DNA of 64,000 nt from Streptomyces fumigatiscleroticus (GTDB taxonomy: Bacteria > Actinomycetota > Actinomycetes > Streptomycetales > Streptomycetaceae): assembly GCF_014647975.1 (NCBI RefSeq), contig NZ_BMQF01000006.1, positions 310,001 to 374,000 of the forward strand. The letters are read 5' to 3'. How positions within the stretch are numbered: the first letter of the stretch is position 1; every line of letters starts with the position of its first letter. This document shows, piece by piece, positions 1 to 10,330 of this stretch. The translations under genes were made by a program, and so were the position numbers. A model generated the notes under the pieces. The model did no database searches. It was not told where the DNA came from and saw only the letters and a list, made by a program, of their open reading frames with translations.

Positions 1-1
1 C

Positions 2-334
2 GTGGAACGGATCGCCGACCGGGTCGACGTGAACCGGATCGCCGACCGCGTGGACGTGAACCGGATCGCGGACCGGGTCGACGTCGACGCGGTCATCGCC
101 CGGATCGACCTGGTGGTGCTCACCAAGGGCGTACTGGCGGAGATCGATCTGGGCCGGATCGTCCGTGACACCGGCGGCGGGATGGCGGGTGAGACCGTCG
201 AGGCGATCCGCCTGCGGTCCCTGCGCGCCGACCGGGTGGTCAACCGCCTGGCCGACCGGTGGCTGCGCAGGCCGGGCACGAATCCGGTCCACGAGGACGG
301 CCCCGGGCCGCCGCCGCTGCCTCCGGCCCCGTGA
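2..334 (+). CDS. Repeat-rich hypothetical protein, 5'-truncated by the window
   Basis: The reading frame is open from the first bases, so the true start probably lies upstream; the GTG at 2 is only the first possible start inside the window. The visible 110 residues begin with three copies of a nine-residue unit (RIADRVDVN) encoded by 27-bp DNA repeats, then RID/EID-type variants of the same unit and a Pro-rich tail. I recognise this as a conserved actinobacterial hypothetical usually found next to an RDD membrane protein; its function is unknown. The TGA stop overlaps the GTG start of the next gene by 4 bp, which indicates translational coupling. Confidence 0.75.
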   Translation: MERIADRVDVNRIADRVDVNRIADRVDVDAVIARIDLVVLTKGVLAEIDLGRIVRDTGGGMAGETVEAIRLRSLRADRVVNRLADRWLRRPGTNPVHEDGPGPPPLPPAP

Positions 335-786
335 CCGGAGCGGCGGCCCGGGAGCGGGCCGGTGCGTGGGGCGAGGCGGCGGGGATCGTCTCACGCGCTC
401 TCGCGGCCCTGGTCGACGCGTGCGTGATCGCCGGTGCCGGGCTCGCCGTCCATCTCGCAGCCGGCGGTGTGCGCCTGCTCGTCGCCGGGCCGCCGTTCCG
501 GCTCCCCGACCCTCCCGGCTGGCTGTCGGCGGTGTGCGGCTGGCTGATCGCCGTGCTGTACCTCGGCGGCAGCTGGAGCGTCACCGGGGTCACCGCGGGC
601 GACCGGCTGCTGGGGCTGCGGGTCACCGCCCGTTCCGGCCGGCTCCTCGGGTTGCCGCGGGCGCTGCTGCGGGCCGCGCTGTACGTGGCCTTCCCCGTGG
701 GGCTGCTGTGGGTGCCGCTCAGCCGGCGGCGGGCCTCGGTGCAGGACCTGGTCGTCGCCAGCGTGGTCCGGTACCACCGGGGCTGA
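331..786 (+). CDS. RDD family membrane protein
   Basis: This 151-aa protein has the RDD-family layout. An N-terminal segment around SRALAALVDACVIAGAG has the family's conserved D in the first membrane helix, a second hydrophobic segment follows (WLIAVLYLGG), then a GDRLLGLRV motif and a third helix before VQDLVVASVV. RDD proteins are small polytopic membrane proteins of uncertain, possibly transport-related role. The GTG at 331 is preferred over the GTG at 259 because it makes a 4-bp GTGA overlap with the upstream stop, and the extra 24 residues of the longer form are low-complexity. Confidence 0.8.
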   Translation: MTGAAARERAGAWGEAAGIVSRALAALVDACVIAGAGLAVHLAAGGVRLLVAGPPFRLPDPPGWLSAVCGWLIAVLYLGGSWSVTGVTAGDRLLGLRVTARSGRLLGLPRALLRAALYVAFPVGLLWVPLSRRRASVQDLVVASVVRYHRG

Positions 787-805
787 GCCGGGCGCCCGGC
801 CGTCA

Positions 806-822
806 TCACCCTTGCGAGGTGA
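806..822 (+). promoter_or_regulatory. 17-bp dyad operator TCACC-N7-GGTGA, site 1
   Basis: Perfect 5-bp arms with a 7-nt spacer. A -10-like TAGGAC lies 23 nt downstream (846-851). The site is 79 bp upstream of the DUF7144 gene. It is the first of several equally built sites in the left third of the window (see findings). Confidence 0.6.
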
Positions 823-901
823 CGACAGAGGCGGGCCGCCCCGTGTAGGACGTGAGCGACGGGCTGCGACCAGCGGCCGGCTCGGAGAGGAAGGCGCTGC
901 C

Positions 902-1333
902 ATGGCCACCACCGCTACTCCTCGGCACCACCACTCGGCGGGCGCCCTCGGGGCCGTCGGAGGGCTGACGGCCTTCGCCGCCGTCCTGCTGATCCTGTCC
1001 GGCGTCCTCGACGTCCTCCGCGGCATCATGGCGATCGCCAAGGACGAGGTCTTCGTCGTGACGCCCGACTACGTCTTCCAGTTCGACCTGACCAGCTGGG
1101 GCTGGATCCATGTGGCCCTGGGGGCGGTCGCGCTGGTGGTGGGCATCGGCGTGGCCATGCTGGCGAAGTGGGCACGGATCGCCGGAGTGGTCATCGCCTC
1201 GGTGCTGATCATCATGAACTTCCTGTCCATGCCCTACTACCCGTTCTGGTCGCTCACCCTGATCGCGCTGTACGGCTTCGTCATCTGGGCGCTGTGCGTG
1301 GTGCGGCCGTATCCGGAGCAGGAAACCTTCTGA
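902..1333 (+). CDS. DUF7144-type four-helix membrane protein
   Basis: The product is 143 aa. After a short His-containing cytoplasmic tail come four predicted membrane segments, roughly residues 12-37, 60-80, 87-105 and 112-135. The loop with FVVTPDYVFQFDLTSWGW is the part I associate with the DUF7144 membrane family common in Streptomyces. No enzymatic motif is visible. The ATG at 902 is supported by an AGGAAG-type ribosome site about 8 nt upstream. Its promoter region carries dyad site 1, which suggests membership in the same stress-type regulon as other genes up to 21 kb. Confidence 0.8.
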   Translation: MATTATPRHHHSAGALGAVGGLTAFAAVLLILSGVLDVLRGIMAIAKDEVFVVTPDYVFQFDLTSWGWIHVALGAVALVVGIGVAMLAKWARIAGVVIASVLIIMNFLSMPYYPFWSLTLIALYGFVIWALCVVRPYPEQETF

Positions 1334-1539
1334 CGGGTGCCCATGGCGGACCAGCGGGCCGGGCGGATCGCGGAGTGCATCGGGCCTCCGCGGATCGTCC
1401 GGCATGTCATGAGCGGGGTGAGTCCGCGGGGCGGGCCGCCCCGGCGCGGGGGAACCGGTGTCGGTCCCCGGTATCCCGACGCCGGTCCCCCGTACCCGGA
1501 CGCCGGTGACCGGGCCCGCCGCGATCGGGGGCGGGGGCG

Positions 1540-4269
1540 GTGAGCGCGCCGGCGTCCGAGCACGGCGGCCGGGCGGCGCCCGAGGCGCCCTGGCAGCAGC
1601 CGCCGGAAGCGGTGGCACAGGCGCTCGGGGTGGACCCGGCGGTCGGCCTGACCCCCGCGCAGGCGTCCCAGCGGCTCAGCCGGCACGGGCCCAACAGCCT
1701 GCCGGAGGAGCGTCCGCGGCCCGGCTGGCGGCGGCTGCTCGACCAGTACCGCAGCTATATGCAGGTCATCCTGGTGGTCTCCGCCGTCGTCTCCCTCGTC
1801 GTGCGGGAGTGGGCCACCGCCGTGCTGCTGCTGGTGCTGACCCTGCTCAACGCGGTCATCGGCATGCGGCAGGAGGGCAGGGCCGCGAGCGCCATGAACG
1901 CCCTCAAGTCGATGATGCGGACGACCGCCCGGGTACGGCGGGACGGCCGGGAGGCCGTGATCCCCGCCGAGAAGGTGGTCGTCGGGGACATCGTGCTGAT
2001 CGCCGCCGGCGACGACGTGCCCGCGGACGGCCGGCTGGTCGAGGCCCGCGCCCTCCAGGCGGACGAGTCGGCGCTGACCGGGGAGAGCACGCCCGCCGCG
2101 AAGAGCGCCGCGGTCGTCCGGGGCGACGGGCTGCAACCGGGCGACCGCACCAACATGGTCTTCATGAACACCCCGGTGACGCACGGCAGCGGTGTCGTCG
2201 TCGTCACCGCCACGGGCCCCGCCACCGAACTCGGCAAGATCTCCCGGATGCTGTCGGCCACGCCCCGCGAGGCCTCGCCGCTGACCCGGGAGCTGGACCG
2301 GCTGACCCTGTGGATCGCGGGTGCCGCCGGAGCGACCATGATCCTGATGTTCGTCCTGGGGCGCGGTCGCGACCAGGCGTGGGACGTGCTGTTCGTGAGC
2401 GCCGTCTCGCTGGCGATCGCCGCGGTCCCGGAGGCGCTGCCCACGGTGACGCAGACGATCCTCTCCCGGGGCGGCCTGGACCTGGCCCGGCACCACGCGA
2501 TCGTTAAGGACCTGCCGTCGGTGGAGACCCTCGGCTTCGTCTCGGCGATCAACTGCGACAAGACCGGCACCCTGACGCTGAACCGGATGACCGTCGTGGA
2601 GGTGGTCGACGCCTTCGACCGCTACACGGTCTCGGGCACCGGTCACGGACTGGACGGGCGGATCCACCACGTGGCGGGCCGCTCGGCCGGCATCGAGAAC
2701 GCGATCCTGCCGTATCTGATCGCCAGTGACGCGTCGCTCGTGGACGGCCGGGTGGTGGGCGACCCCACCGAGGGCGCGCTGCTGGTGCTGGGCCACAAGG
2801 CGGGGCTCGACGTGGCCGCGACCCGCGAGCGGTTCCCGCGGCTGGCCACCCTGCCGTTCGACCCCTCGTACAAGCTGATGGCCACCTTCCACTCGGCCAC
2901 CGACACACACGGGCGGCCCGTGGTGCGCTGCTTCGTCAAGGGGGCGGCACCGGCGGTGCTGGCGCGGGCCACGACCGCCCTGTCGGAGGGCACCGGCATC
3001 CCCTGGAGCCCCGAACTGGACCGGCGGGCCCGCGCCCACATGGAGCGGATGGAGCGGGCCGGCCGCAGGGTCATGGCCGCCGCCACCCGCGATCTCGGCC
3101 CCGCCATGTTCGACGCCGACGGCGATCTGCTCGCCCAGGTCACCGGGTTGCAGGTGACGAGCCTGGTGGGGATGGAGGACCCGCCCCGCCAGGAGTCCGG
3201 GGACGCGGTGGCCGCCGCGGCGGCGGCCCACATCCGGGTCAGGATGGTGACCGGCGACGACGTCGTCACCGGCGCGGCCGTCGCCGGTCAGGTCGGCATC
3301 GAGGGCGAGGCGGTCCTCGGCGCGGACTTCGCCGCGTGGCCGGAGCGGGAACGGCTGGAGCGCATCGACGGCATCGGCGTGATCGGCCGGGTCGCCCCCG
3401 AGCACAAGGTGCTGCTGGCCGACACGCTGAAGAAGAAGGGCGACGTGGTGGCCATGACGGGGGACGGCGTCAACGACGCCCCCGCCATCAAGGCCGCCGA
3501 CATCGGGATCGCCATGGGCTCCGGCACGGAGGTCGCCAAGAACGCCGGCCGTCTGATCCTGTCCGACGACAACTTCGCCACGATCGTCTTCGCGGTGGAG
3601 CAGGGACGCAAGATCTACGACAACCTCACCAAGTACATCCGCTTCGTGCTGGTGCTGCTGGTGGTGTTCGTGCTCACGTTCCTCGGCGCGGCCCTCTTCG
3701 GCATCGCGGGCGGCGAGCCGTTCACCCCCGCCCAGGTGCTGTGGATCCACTTCCTCGTCAACGCGCCCTTCGGCTTCGCCCTCGGTTTCGACCGGGTCGG
3801 TCCCCAGCTGATGCGGCGCCGCCCGCGTCCGCGCGGCGAGCCGGTGACGACCCGGGGCCTGATGCTCACGGTCGGACTCGCCGGCGTCGCCGTCACCGCC
3901 GGCCTGCTGCTTCTGCTCCGGCTCGGCGAGACACATCTCGGCGGTGCCCGCGTCGCGAACTCGGTCGCGTTCACCTCCTTCGCGCTCTGCCTGATCGTGG
4001 CCGCCGTCGAGTGCCGCAGCGAGACCGGTACGGCGTTGACCACCGCGACCTTCGACAGCAGGCAGCTGAACCGGGCGATCTTCGGCGAGTTCGCGCTGGC
4101 CGTCCTGGCGGTCCAGACGGACGCCTTCAACCGGCTGCTGGGCACCACCCCGCTGGATGTGCGGCAGTTCGGCTGGGCGCTGGTGCCGCCGCTGGCGCTG
4201 CTGGTCCTGTGGGAGCTGGGCAAACTCGCCGCGCGTCGGGTCCGGCCGGCCCTCTCGGGATCCGGGTGA
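1540..4269 (+). CDS. Cation-translocating P-type ATPase (P2-like)
   Basis: This 909-aa ATP-driven cation pump has all core P-type motifs: TGES (180-183, actuator), DKTGTLT with the phosphorylated Asp at 340, and TGDGVNDAP (640-648, hinge). The N-terminal cation-ATPase domain and ten-helix layout resemble PacL-type pumps. The M4 motif is PEALP (297-301), and the M6 segment near WIHFLVNAPFGFALGFD lacks the usual N-x-x-T-D of Ca2+ pumps, so the transported ion cannot be assigned. The GTG start at 1540 has only a G-rich stretch in front of it. SulP follows 27 bp downstream, probably in the same transcript. Confidence 0.9.
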   Translation: MSAPASEHGGRAAPEAPWQQPPEAVAQALGVDPAVGLTPAQASQRLSRHGPNSLPEERPRPGWRRLLDQYRSYMQVILVVSAVVSLVVREWATAVLLLVLTLLNAVIGMRQEGRAASAMNALKSMMRTTARVRRDGREAVIPAEKVVVGDIVLIAAGDDVPADGRLVEARALQADESALTGESTPAAKSAAVVRGDGLQPGDRTNMVFMNTPVTHGSGVVVVTATGPATELGKISRMLSATPREASPLTRELDRLTLWIAGAAGATMILMFVLGRGRDQAWDVLFVSAVSLAIAAVPEALPTVTQTILSRGGLDLARHHAIVKDLPSVETLGFVSAINCDKTGTLTLNRMTVVEVVDAFDRYTVSGTGHGLDGRIHHVAGRSAGIENAILPYLIASDASLVDGRVVGDPTEGALLVLGHKAGLDVAATRERFPRLATLPFDPSYKLMATFHSATDTHGRPVVRCFVKGAAPAVLARATTALSEGTGIPWSPELDRRARAHMERMERAGRRVMAAATRDLGPAMFDADGDLLAQVTGLQVTSLVGMEDPPRQESGDAVAAAAAAHIRVRMVTGDDVVTGAAVAGQVGIEGEAVLGADFAAWPERERLERIDGIGVIGRVAPEHKVLLADTLKKKGDVVAMTGDGVNDAPAIKAADIGIAMGSGTEVAKNAGRLILSDDNFATIVFAVEQGRKIYDNLTKYIRFVLVLLVVFVLTFLGAALFGIAGGEPFTPAQVLWIHFLVNAPFGFALGFDRVGPQLMRRRPRPRGEPVTTRGLMLTVGLAGVAVTAGLLLLLRLGETHLGGARVANSVAFTSFALCLIVAAVECRSETGTALTTATFDSRQLNRAIFGEFALAVLAVQTDAFNRLLGTTPLDVRQFGWALVPPLALLVLWELGKLAARRVRPALSGSG

Positions 4270-4296
4270 GCTTGCGCGCACACCGGGCGGAGGACC

Positions 4297-6081
4297 GTGA
4301 TGCCGGGGATGCCGGGGACGACACCGGGTGACGACGGGCGCGGCCGGGCCCTGCCGCCCGGTCTGCGCACCCTCCTGTCCTACCGCAGGGAGTGGCTGGC
4401 CAAGGACGTCGTCGCGGGTGTCGTGCTCACCACGCTGCTGGTGCCGCAGGGGATGGCGTACGCGGAGCTGGCGGGGCTGCCGGCGATCACCGGTCTGTAC
4501 ACGTCGGTCCTGTGCCTGCTGGCCTACGCGGTGTTCGGCCCGTCGCGGATCCTGGTGCTCGGCCCGGACTCCTCGCTGGGGCCGATGATCGCGGCGACGG
4601 TCGTGCCGCTGGTCGCCGCATCGGGGGCCTCGGGGGACGCCGCACGGGCGGTCGCGCTCGCCTCGGCGCTCTCGCTGATGGTCGGGGCCGTCACGCTCCT
4701 GGCCGGGGTGGCCCGGCTCGGCTTCGTCGCCGACCTCGTCTCCAAGCCCACCATGATCGGCTACCTGAACGGCCTGGCGCTGACCATTCTCGTCGGGCAG
4801 CTGCCGAAGCTGTTCGGCTTCTCCACGGACGCCGAGGGGCTGATCGGTGAGGCGGGCGCCTTCGTCCGGGGGGTGGCCGACGGCCGGACGGTGCCCGCGG
4901 CGCTGGCCGTGGGAGGCGGCGGGATCGTGCTGATCCTGGTGCTGCAGCGCCGGCTGCCGAAGGTGCCGGCGGTCCTCGTGATGGTGGTGCTGGCGATCGC
5001 CGCCGTCTCCCTGTTCGGGCTGGGCCGGCACGGAGTGGACCTGGTCGGGGTGCTGCCGCGGGGCTTCCCCCCGCTGACCTGGCCCCAGGTCCGGCTGGAC
5101 GATCTGGCTCCGCTGGCCGCCGGGGCGCTGGGCATCGCCCTGGTGTCGCTGGCCGACACCGTCTCCAACGCCTCGGCGTTCGCCTCCCGCACCGGCCAGG
5201 AGGTGCGCGGCAACGAGGAGATGACGGCGATCGGCGCGGCGAACGTGGCCGCCGGTCTGTTCCAGGGCTTCCCGGTCAGCACCAGCGGGTCACGGACCGC
5301 GGTGGCCGAGCGCGCGGGCGCGAAGACGCAGCTGACCGGGGTCGTCGGGGCGGCCCTGATCGTCCTGATGCTGGTGCTGCTGCCGGGGCTGTTCCGCAAT
5401 CTGCCCCAGCCCGCGCTGGCCGCGGTGGTCGTCACGGCGTCGCTGTCCCTGGCCGACCTGCCGGGCACGGCGCGGCTGTGGCGGCAGCGCAAGGCGGAGT
5501 TCCTGCTCTGCGTGGCGGCGTTCCTGGGCGTGGCGCTGCTCGGGGTGCTGCCCGGCATCGCGGTCGCCGTGGGCCTGTCGATCCTCAATGTCTTCCGGCG
5601 GGCCTGGTGGCCGTACAACACGGTGCTGGGCCGGGTGCCGGGCCTGGAGGGGTACCACGACGTGCGGTCCCACCCGGAGGCCGAACAGCTGCCCGGGCTG
5701 GTGATCCACCGCTTCGACGGCCCCCTGTTCTTCGCCAACGCCAAGGCCTTCTGCCACGAGGTCGTACGGCTGACCCGCGGTGAGCCGCCGCCGGTCTGGG
5801 TGCTGATCGCGGCCGAGCCCGTCACGGACGTGGACACCACGGCCGCCGACGCGCTGGAGGATCTCGACAGGGCGCTGAACGAGCGCGGTGTCAGCCTGGT
5901 CTTCGCCGAACTCAAGGACCCGGTGCGGCGCAAGATCGAGCGCTACGGGCTGACCCGCACCATCGACCCGGACCACTTCTTCCCCACCCTGGAGGCCGCC
6001 GTCGCCGCGTACCGCCGGCTGACCGGTGCCGAGTGGACGGCGGCGGCGCGGTCCGCGTCGGTGCCCGCCCCGCCCGAGTAG
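4297..6081 (+). CDS. SulP family inorganic anion transporter with STAS domain
   Basis: This 594-aa protein has the SulP arrangement. A membrane domain of 10-14 helices begins with LLSYRREWLAKDVVAGVVLTTLLVPQ-type signature residues (the conserved first-helix region with PQGMAYAELAG). A cytoplasmic STAS domain follows at about residues 465-575, with the typical VIHRFDGPLFFANA strand and DTTAADAL helix start. Members carry sulfate, bicarbonate or other anions. GTG 4297 and ATG 4300 are both possible, with a GGAGG site just upstream. Spacing to the ATPase suggests an operon. The gene ends convergently with the GH13 gene. Confidence 0.92.
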   Translation: MMPGMPGTTPGDDGRGRALPPGLRTLLSYRREWLAKDVVAGVVLTTLLVPQGMAYAELAGLPAITGLYTSVLCLLAYAVFGPSRILVLGPDSSLGPMIAATVVPLVAASGASGDAARAVALASALSLMVGAVTLLAGVARLGFVADLVSKPTMIGYLNGLALTILVGQLPKLFGFSTDAEGLIGEAGAFVRGVADGRTVPAALAVGGGGIVLILVLQRRLPKVPAVLVMVVLAIAAVSLFGLGRHGVDLVGVLPRGFPPLTWPQVRLDDLAPLAAGALGIALVSLADTVSNASAFASRTGQEVRGNEEMTAIGAANVAAGLFQGFPVSTSGSRTAVAERAGAKTQLTGVVGAALIVLMLVLLPGLFRNLPQPALAAVVVTASLSLADLPGTARLWRQRKAEFLLCVAAFLGVALLGVLPGIAVAVGLSILNVFRRAWWPYNTVLGRVPGLEGYHDVRSHPEAEQLPGLVIHRFDGPLFFANAKAFCHEVVRLTRGEPPPVWVLIAAEPVTDVDTTAADALEDLDRALNERGVSLVFAELKDPVRRKIERYGLTRTIDPDHFFPTLEAAVAAYRRLTGAEWTAAARSASVPAPPE

Positions 6082-6123
6082 GACCCCATCCACTCAGGGC
6101 GGGACGGGACGGCGCGGGGCGGC

Positions 6124-7610
6124 TCAGCCGTCGGCCGGTTCGGCGGAGAGGACGTGCGTGCCCCAGGCGTCCAGGCCGACGAAGAGGCCGGGGCCGGTCA
6201 GCTCCTCGGCCGGACGCTCGTACCGCACGCCGTCCAGCAGGCCGGTCAGCAGCCAGGTGCCGGAGCAGGAGCCGTTCTCGGGCCACGGCAGCCGGATCCT
6301 GGCCTGGGCGGGCTGCGCGGAGAGGTTCACCACCGTCAGGAACCGGCCGGCGGGGCCCGACCAGCACCAGGCGAGCAGCCGGCGGTGGGAGTCGTTGTCG
6401 GGCCAGCCCTCGCAGTCAAGGAGCCGCCACCGTCCCGTGCGCATACCGCTCTGGTGGACGCTCGCCAGCAGTTTCTCGTGGAAGGCGCGGAGTTCCGCGT
6501 CCGGGGGCTCGTCCGGGCGGCGGTCCAGGAAGACGGGCAGCTGGACGCGGCGGCCGGTGAACTGGCCCTCGTGCCACAGGGTCGCGCCGGGCAGTGTGGC
6601 GATCATGACGGCGGCGGCCCGTTCCTTGCCCGGGTCCAGGGTGTGGGCGGCGCGCGGCTCGTCGTGGTTCTCCAGGAACCGGACGAGGCGGCGCTGGTAG
6701 TCCTCGTCCGCCAGCAGATGCTGCCGGACGGACTCCGGGCCCTCGTGCAGGAGGCGGTCGTAGAGCCGCTTGTCGTAGCAGAAGTCGAAGCCCTGCTGCT
6801 GGAGGGGCCATTCGAGGTCCCAGTAGGCCTCCGCGACGAACGTCATGCGCGGGTGCCGGCGCCGTACGCCGGCGATGACCTCGGCCCAGAAGTCCTCCTG
6901 CGGGCGGGTGCCCGCGCGGGGTCCCCAGGTGCGTTCGAAGACGTCGTTCATCAGCAGCATGGCCATGTCGCAGCGGACCCCGTCGCACAGGTCGCCGATG
7001 TGCGTGAGCACCTCGGTGGCGGCCGTGCGCAGGGCGGGCGCGAAGGCGTTGAGCTGCACCACGTCCGGCCAGGGCGGGAAGAACGGGTCCCGGCCGCGGG
7101 CCAGGACATGGCCCGCCACGGTCAGGAACGCGTCCGGGTCGCGGCGGGCGTCGTCCTCGCCGCCCCGCACGAAGTACTCCGGGTGCCGCCGGGTCCAGGA
7201 GTGGTCCGGCGCGACATGGTTCGGCACATGGTCCAGCAGCAGCCCCACGCCCCGCCGGTCGAGTGCGGCGCGGGCCGCCGCGAGTCCCTCGCCGCCGCCG
7301 AGCGCCGCATCGACTTCGTAGCGGCGGACGCAGTACGGCGACCCGGCGATCTCGTCCTCGCGCAGGCCGGGGACGGCACGGTCGAAGGCGGCGCGCAGCC
7401 CGGGGTCGCGCAGCGCGATGGCCCGGCCCTCCGGGCTGCGCTCCCACACGCCCATCAGCCAGACCGCGTCGACGCCGTGCGGGGTGATCTCGTCCCAGGC
7501 GTCCTTGGGTACGTCGCCCAGTGACATGCGGCGGCCGGTGCGCGCCCCGACCTCGCGCAGCCAGACCCGGGTGTTGACCTCGTGGACGACGGGCTGGGCG
7601 GGAAGTGCGG

Positions 7611-7614
<4 letters not shown>
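6124..7614 (-). CDS. GH13 alpha-amylase family protein
   Basis: This 496-aa enzyme has a GH13 (beta/alpha)8 domain. Catalytic residues can be read directly: nucleophile Asp216 in DGVRCDMA, acid/base Glu262 in FVAEAYWD, and Asp318 in FLENHDEPR, with the first conserved region near LLLDHVPNHV. No signal peptide is visible, so it probably acts in the cytoplasm on alpha-glucans or glycogen-type oligosaccharides. The start ATG overlaps the stop of the GH63-like gene by 4 bp (ATGA), so the two are translationally coupled. A C-terminal beta domain is present. Exact specificity (amylase, transferase, isomerising) cannot be settled from motifs. Confidence 0.9.
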
Positions 7615-10307
<2,693 letters not shown>

Positions 10308-10330
10308 CGCCCACGCTCCCTGCCGCCTGC

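Noticed and set aside
806-822. Dyad as a DevR/DosR or CRP site
   Set aside because: The DevR box has GGGACT arms and the CRP site has TGTGA-N6-TCACA arms. The arms here are TCACC-N7-GGTGA, i.e. everted relative to CRP.
1405-1421. Possible dyad site before the P-type ATPase
   Set aside because: Only the GGTGA arm is present; the other arm reads TGTCA, and no -10 hexamer follows at 21-23 nt.
1237-5031. A 1264-codon open frame on the minus strand
   Set aside because: It is antisense to the ATPase and SulP genes, with His/Gln/Arg-rich low-complexity translation typical of GC-rich shadow frames.
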